Shown here: piece by piece, positions 60,106-64,000 of the stretch
Numbering within the stretch: position 1 is the stretch's first letter
Layout of the letters: each line of letters opens with the position of its first letter
Source of the DNA: Phycisphaerales bacterium UBA5793
GTDB lineage: Bacteria > Planctomycetota > Phycisphaerae > Phycisphaerales > UBA5793
DNA length: 64,000 nt
Assembly (NCBI GenBank): GCA_002418285.1
Contig: DIDT01000018.1
Span: forward strand, 156,633 to 220,632
Direction of reading: 5' to 3'
Position numbers and translations under genes: made by a program
Notes under the pieces: generated by a model
Told to the model about the DNA's origin: nothing
What the model saw: the letters and a program-made list of their open reading frames with translations, nothing else
Database searches by the model: none

Positions 60106-60591
60106 ATGGATTTCCGTCAGGAAGGGCTGGATGTGGAACTGAAGCAGGCTCTGGAACACGTGCAGTCGCTCGCTCGCGATGCAGATGTCTTTGACGCTGT
60201 GCAAATCACCGATGGCCGGCTCGACTGCCGCGCTCGCGGCTGTGAGAGCGAGGCGTATTTTCGTGTCGAAGAAGATGAGTCACAGGTCTGGGTGAGCTTT
60301 GTAACGCCGGATCGCTGGCTCAGCGAGTCAATCGAGGCCGACCTGGAGCACACCGGTGACGACCTCGAGGAGCTTCTTGAGGAGGAACTGGCGGAACTCG
60401 GCGTCGAGGCTGAAATGAACTACCAGCATTACCGCAGTGAAGATCGGCTCTTTACGTTTCGAACTCCGATTCCGCTGCAGATACGTGGTGAGGCGCGAAC
60501 CGCAGCGGAGTTGGCGGCGAAGTATTTGTTGGCATACGAAGCGTGCTTCCGCGAACTGGGTGATGTAGCGGGGGCCAGCGAAGAGAAATAG
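60106..60591 (+). CDS. Acidic hypothetical protein
   Basis: Protein of 161 residues. It has DVELKQALEHVQSLARDADVFDAVQ, FRVEEDESQVWVSFVTPDRWLSESIEADLEHTGDDLEELLEEELAELG and YRSEDRLFTFRTPIPLQIRGEARTAAELAAKYLLAYEACFRELGD. The alternating helix-strand pattern recalls YbjN or chaperone-like folds, but I cannot name a family. Strongly acidic middle. Divergent from prmC. Confidence 0.7.
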   Translation: MDFRQEGLDVELKQALEHVQSLARDADVFDAVQITDGRLDCRARGCESEAYFRVEEDESQVWVSFVTPDRWLSESIEADLEHTGDDLEELLEEELAELGVEAEMNYQHYRSEDRLFTFRTPIPLQIRGEARTAAELAAKYLLAYEACFRELGDVAGASEEK

Positions 60592-60656
60592 GCGGCGGTG
60601 GCAGCCAGCGCCAAGCTTTAGGCGGATGGCTCCACGGCGATTGAGAGTGGTGAACC

Positions 60657-62138
60657 ATGCGCATTCTGATGCTCGGCTGGGAGTTTCCCCCGTTTATCGC
60701 CGGCGGCCTCGGAACCGCGTGCTACGGCCTGACCAAGGCGCTTGATGCGCTCGGGCACCACATTACGTTCGTACTGCCCAAGGCTGTTGACCGCTCGCAC
60801 GCCTCACACGTTCGGCTTCTGAGCCCTGAAGAAGTGACCACGCGCGACATCGCTCGCGCCGCGCCGGTGATTCGCGAGTACCGCGCTTCGGGGCAGGTTC
60901 CGCTGGGCGGCATGGCCGCGAAGCCGGGAAGTTCGGAGGAGTACGACTTCCATACTTCCGAGTTTTCACATGTCACGTTCCGTGCAATACCGTCGGGAAT
61001 CAGTTCTCCCTATGGTGACGGCGCGGGACTCACGCAGGAGCAGATTGATGAGCTGATTCGGCGTGGTGAGTACGTCGCGCGACCCGGCGTCGCCGGACAG
61101 CCGATGGAACACGCTGGAGCGGAAGAGTCTGCGGCGCTCTCGCAGACGCCAGGGTTCCTCGGCCTCAACCGCCCGTCGAGTGGCGGCGACTATGGCGGCG
61201 ACTTGATCGGAGATGTGCGACGATACGCGGAACTGTGCGTCATGCTCACGCGCGGGGAGCACTACGACGTTATTCATGCTCACGACTGGCTCACGTATCC
61301 GGCCGCCATGGCCATCGCCCGACTGACCGGCATCCCGCTGGTGATCCATGTACACTCAACAGAGTTTGACCGGTCCGGAGAAAACATCAACCGGCAACTG
61401 TATGAAATCGAACGGCGCGGCATGCACAGCGCGATGCGGGTGATTACCGTCAGCTTCTGGACCCGCAATATCGTCATGCATCGTTACAACGTCAATGCCG
61501 ACAAGATCCGCGTCGTCTGGAACGGCATCGAGCGAAGCGGCGAAGCGGCATCGTCAGCTCCGACGAAGATTCGGGCGAGCGACAAGATCGTGCTCTTTCT
61601 CGGTCGGATTACCATGCAGAAGGGGCCGGAGTATTTCATCGCCGCGGCCAAGCGCGTGCTCGAGAAGGTCGATGATGTGAAATTCGTGGTGGCCGGTTCA
61701 GGAGACATGGCGACACGCATGATTGAACTCGCTGCCCAGATGGGTATCGGGCAAAAGGTCCTCTTCACGGGGTTCTTGCGGGGGAGCGATGTGGATCGGG
61801 CATTTAAGATGGCGGACTGCTATGTCATGCCGTCGGTTTCGGAACCGTTCGGCATTGCGCCGCTTGAGGCGATGAGCCATGATGTGCCGGTGATCATTTC
61901 CAAGCAATCGGGAGTGTCAGAGGCGTTGACGCACGTGCTCAAGGTCGATTTCTGGGATGTGGATGAGATGGCCAACAAGATCATTGCCGTGCTTCGGCAC
62001 CCGCCACTCCGGAATACGTTGCGGCGTAATGGCGCCATGGAACTTCGCCACCTCACCTGGGAAGGCGCCGCGCGCAAGTGCACCGAGGTCTACGATGAGG
62101 CGATTCGAGCCATGGACCGAATGACCGTCCCAATTTGA
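60657..62138 (+). CDS. Glycosyltransferase family 4 protein (glycogen-synthase-like N-terminus)
   Basis: Protein of 493 residues. MRILMLGWEFPPFIAGGLGTACYGLTKALDALGHHITFVLPK is the GT-B N-terminal fold with the GGLG nucleotide-sugar loop; YDVIHAHDWLTYPAAMAIARLTGIPLVIHVHSTEFDRSGENINRQLY follows. The C-terminal half has KIVLFLGRITMQKGPEYFIAAAKRVL and the donor-site EX7E motif in EPFGIAPLEAM. About 80 low-conservation residues lie between (near 85-170). Probable role: alpha-glucan or surface glycan synthesis. Next to a dipeptidase gene, with no functional link evident. Confidence 0.9.
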   Translation: MRILMLGWEFPPFIAGGLGTACYGLTKALDALGHHITFVLPKAVDRSHASHVRLLSPEEVTTRDIARAAPVIREYRASGQVPLGGMAAKPGSSEEYDFHTSEFSHVTFRAIPSGISSPYGDGAGLTQEQIDELIRRGEYVARPGVAGQPMEHAGAEESAALSQTPGFLGLNRPSSGGDYGGDLIGDVRRYAELCVMLTRGEHYDVIHAHDWLTYPAAMAIARLTGIPLVIHVHSTEFDRSGENINRQLYEIERRGMHSAMRVITVSFWTRNIVMHRYNVNADKIRVVWNGIERSGEAASSAPTKIRASDKIVLFLGRITMQKGPEYFIAAAKRVLEKVDDVKFVVAGSGDMATRMIELAAQMGIGQKVLFTGFLRGSDVDRAFKMADCYVMPSVSEPFGIAPLEAMSHDVPVIISKQSGVSEALTHVLKVDFWDVDEMANKIIAVLRHPPLRNTLRRNGAMELRHLTWEGAARKCTEVYDEAIRAMDRMTVPI

Positions 62139-62179
62139 AGAGCCGCTTTGATCAACCTTATTCTGTAGGGAGAGAGGTC

Positions 62180-63598
62180 GTGAACACCTCCGCGATCCTG
62201 GGTCATCTTGACGACAAGTTTGATCAGTCCGTCCAACACCTCATCGAATGGTTGCGCATTCCCAGCGTCAGCACAGATCCGACTTTCAAGCCCGAGTGTC
62301 AGCGCGCCGCGCAGTGGCTTGCGGATGACTTGAACTCCATTGGATTCAAAGCCGAATTGCGCGACACACCCGGACACCCCGTTGTCTTCGCGCACCATCC
62401 TGGGCCGGTCGGATACCAGGGACCTCACCTGCTTTTTTATGGTCACTATGACGTGCAGCCCCCGGATCCGTTGGAGCTGTGGGAGTCGCCGCCGTTTGAA
62501 CCGACCGTCGTCGACGGTCCGCATGGCAAGCGGGTTGTGGCGCGTGGGGCCGTGGATGACAAAGGGCAGGTCATGACGTTTGTCGAGGCCTGTCGGGCCT
62601 GGCACACGAAGGGCGGCGGGGTTCCGTGCCGTATCACGTGTGTGATCGAGGGCGAGGAAGAATGCGGCAGCGTCAACATGCACGGCTTTCTCGAGGATCA
62701 CCGCGAGGACATCGTTGGAACACGCGCGGGAGGATCCCCCTGCGACTTTGCCGTTGTGAGCGACACCGGCATGTGGGACATCAACACTCCCGCCATCACC
62801 TACTCATTGCGAGGCCTGGTCTACCTCGAAGTGTTCCTGCACGGACCAAGCCGCGATCTGCATTCGGGCCTGTACGGCGGGTGCGTGCCCAACCCGATCA
62901 ATGAACTGGCGCGAATCATCAGCCTGTTGCACGACGTGAATCGACGGGTGACGGTGCCCGGTTTCTATGATGACGTTCTGCCGCTCACCAAGGCAGAGCG
63001 CGATGCCTGGGCAGCGCTGGAATTCGACGAGAAGGAGTTTCTTGGCGAGGCTGGGCTTTCGCAGGGATATGGCGAAAAGGGCTACACGCTGCTCGAACGG
63101 CAGTGGGGGCGACCGACGTGTGATGTCAACGGGATCAAGGGGGGCTACACCGGCCAAGGCGCCAAGACGGTCATTGCGTCCTCAGCCTCGGCGAAGATCA
63201 GTTTTCGACTCGTTCCGAATCAGGATCCGAAGCGCATCGTGGAGTCGTTTCGCAAGTGGATCAATGGGCAACTCGCTCCCGGTTGCCGCGTTGAAGTCGT
63301 CGATCACGGGACCGGTCGACCATGCCTGACTCCCATGGATCATCCGGCGATGTCAGCGGCCAGGGCCGCGCTCGACGAGGCGATGGGGCGCGAGCCGGTG
63401 CTCATGCGCTCGGGAGGCTCCATTCCGATCGTGGAGGGGTTCAAGAGCATCCTTGGGCTCGAAACACTGTTGATCGGATTCGGCCTCAATGATGATCGTG
63501 TCCATTCGCCCAACGAGAAGTTTGAGCTGGCATGCTTCCGCAATGGTCAGCGCTCACATGCTGCACTGCTTGGACGAATGGCTGAACTGAGGCTTTAG
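62180..63598 (+). CDS. M20-family metallo-dipeptidase
   Basis: Protein of 472 residues. Zinc ligands and the catalytic Glu are seen in LLFYGHYDVQPPDPLELWESPPFEP (His, Asp), RGAVDDKGQVMTFVEA, CVIEGEEECGS (Glu-Glu), VVSDTGMW and RDLHSGLYGGCVPNPINEL. It should hydrolyse dipeptides or related amides in the cytoplasm. The GTG at 62180 has GGGAGAGAGG just upstream, which decides the start; a TTG overlapping the stop of the previous gene is the alternative. Confidence 0.93.
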   Translation: MNTSAILGHLDDKFDQSVQHLIEWLRIPSVSTDPTFKPECQRAAQWLADDLNSIGFKAELRDTPGHPVVFAHHPGPVGYQGPHLLFYGHYDVQPPDPLELWESPPFEPTVVDGPHGKRVVARGAVDDKGQVMTFVEACRAWHTKGGGVPCRITCVIEGEEECGSVNMHGFLEDHREDIVGTRAGGSPCDFAVVSDTGMWDINTPAITYSLRGLVYLEVFLHGPSRDLHSGLYGGCVPNPINELARIISLLHDVNRRVTVPGFYDDVLPLTKAERDAWAALEFDEKEFLGEAGLSQGYGEKGYTLLERQWGRPTCDVNGIKGGYTGQGAKTVIASSASAKISFRLVPNQDPKRIVESFRKWINGQLAPGCRVEVVDHGTGRPCLTPMDHPAMSAARAALDEAMGREPVLMRSGGSIPIVEGFKSILGLETLLIGFGLNDDRVHSPNEKFELACFRNGQRSHAALLGRMAELRL

Positions 63599-63618
63599 AG
63601 TTCGAGGCGTCGAAACGA

Positions 63619-63885
63619 CTATGCCGCATTGACGTGGTTTGAGAATGACGCGCGATGCTGCTCTTCGGCCACAATGCGCTCGGCCGACTGCCGCTTGATC
63701 CGTAATCGGAGGGTGTGCGTCTCGTACCTGAGTTGATGCAGTTGCGTGGCCTGCTGTTTCCAGGCGCTCAGGATGCGGAGTATCTCCACCATGGTCACGA
63801 CGGCGATGCCCACGAGTATGGGAAGGGCGCTTTGGGGAATGGAAGCGAACATACCTCGTCCCGATCGACTTATCCGAGTCGTCAC
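63619..63885 (-). CDS. Small membrane protein with C-terminal coiled coil
   Basis: Protein of 88 residues (77 if the second ATG is used). One helix (LPILVGIAVVTMVEILRILSAW) is followed by a basic heptad-like stretch (QATQLHQLRYETHTLRLRIKRQSAERIVAEEQ). No known family; single-pass anchors with coiled coils are often scaffold proteins. Convergent with the dipeptidase gene. Confidence 0.55.
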   Translation of the reverse strand: MTTRISRSGRGMFASIPQSALPILVGIAVVTMVEILRILSAWKQQATQLHQLRYETHTLRLRIKRQSAERIVAEEQHRASFSNHVNAA

Positions 63886-64000
63886 TTGAGCCCTGCAGGG
63901 CGCAACGGTTCGGATTAGACGGACTTTGTGGTCGGGTGGTCGGTGGCAATTGTCGCCGGGTGCTCCGGGCTGGGGCGGGTGGTTGCGCGAGGGAGCCGGG

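Overview
The window looks like a chromosomal piece of a Planctomycetota bacterium, most likely class Phycisphaerae. Four things point there: a prepilin-like protein with a C-terminal H-x9-DG motif (residues 198-209), a family of integral-membrane proteins carrying a CxxCxYxLxxx...CPECG zinc ribbon, planctomycete-type dispersed repeats, and high GC3. This placement is by pattern recognition only. No rRNA, tRNA or CRISPR array was found.

Layout. 1-2.6 kb: pseudopilin and a GspE/PilB ATPase. 2.6-6.9 kb: a non-coding stretch with dispersed repeats, an IS110-family transposase, a small zinc-ribbon membrane cluster (one member frameshifted by a 20-bp insertion), and a DUF559 gene inside an inverted-repeat cassette. 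6.9-10.1 kb: an FKBP isomerase, an amidotransferase-like protein without catalytic residues, and a helical-repeat membrane protein. 22.5 down to 10.0 kb (minus strand): a tight run nuoJKLMN - ferritin-like - ribBA - three zinc-ribbon membrane proteins - glycosyltransferase/methyltransferase. 22.8 kb: a likely small RNA. 25.7-22.9 kb: a cstA-type transporter whose zinc ribbon is split by a foldback repeat. 25.8-33.3 kb: M28 peptidase, pheT, small membrane and lipoproteins, a YcaQ-like protein, a Na/Ca exchanger and a RarD-like transporter. 33.4-36.7 kb: ahcY with an ArsR-methyltransferase regulator, and a TPR lipoprotein. 36.8-43.7 kb: LigD-phosphoesterase-like protein, asnB, a lone atpC, ribD, an RNase HII-like protein and mnmA. 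43.7-48.8 kb: methylcitrate cycle prpDBC facing a thiolase. 48.9-52.4 kb: lipoprotein, MATE transporter, zinc-ribbon relic and zinc-ribbon membrane protein. 52.7-59.0 kb: chaperone block groEL1 - Lys-rich protein - groES - groEL2 - dnaJ - grpE - fmdB. 59-64 kb: prmC, a conserved acidic protein, GT4 glycosyltransferase, M20 dipeptidase and a small membrane coiled-coil protein.

The strongest non-routine signal is the DUF559 cassette at 6254-6834. About 45-bp imperfect inverted repeats bound it and a perfect 16-bp direct repeat flanks it. Removing the cassette plus one repeat copy restores a canonical hairpin+T6 terminator for the neighbouring FKBP gene, so the cassette appears to have moved in. 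Second is a 248-bp foldback element that sits in frame inside cstA, between the two CxxC halves of a zinc ribbon. Several genes also have a -10-like hexamer 6-8 nt before the start codon and no Shine-Dalgarno, which suggests leaderless transcripts. Unusual protein states include a GATase with no catalytic Cys/His, a RibBA whose GTP-cyclohydrolase half lacks the zinc cysteines, and a PheT without the N-terminal tRNA-binding OB domain.
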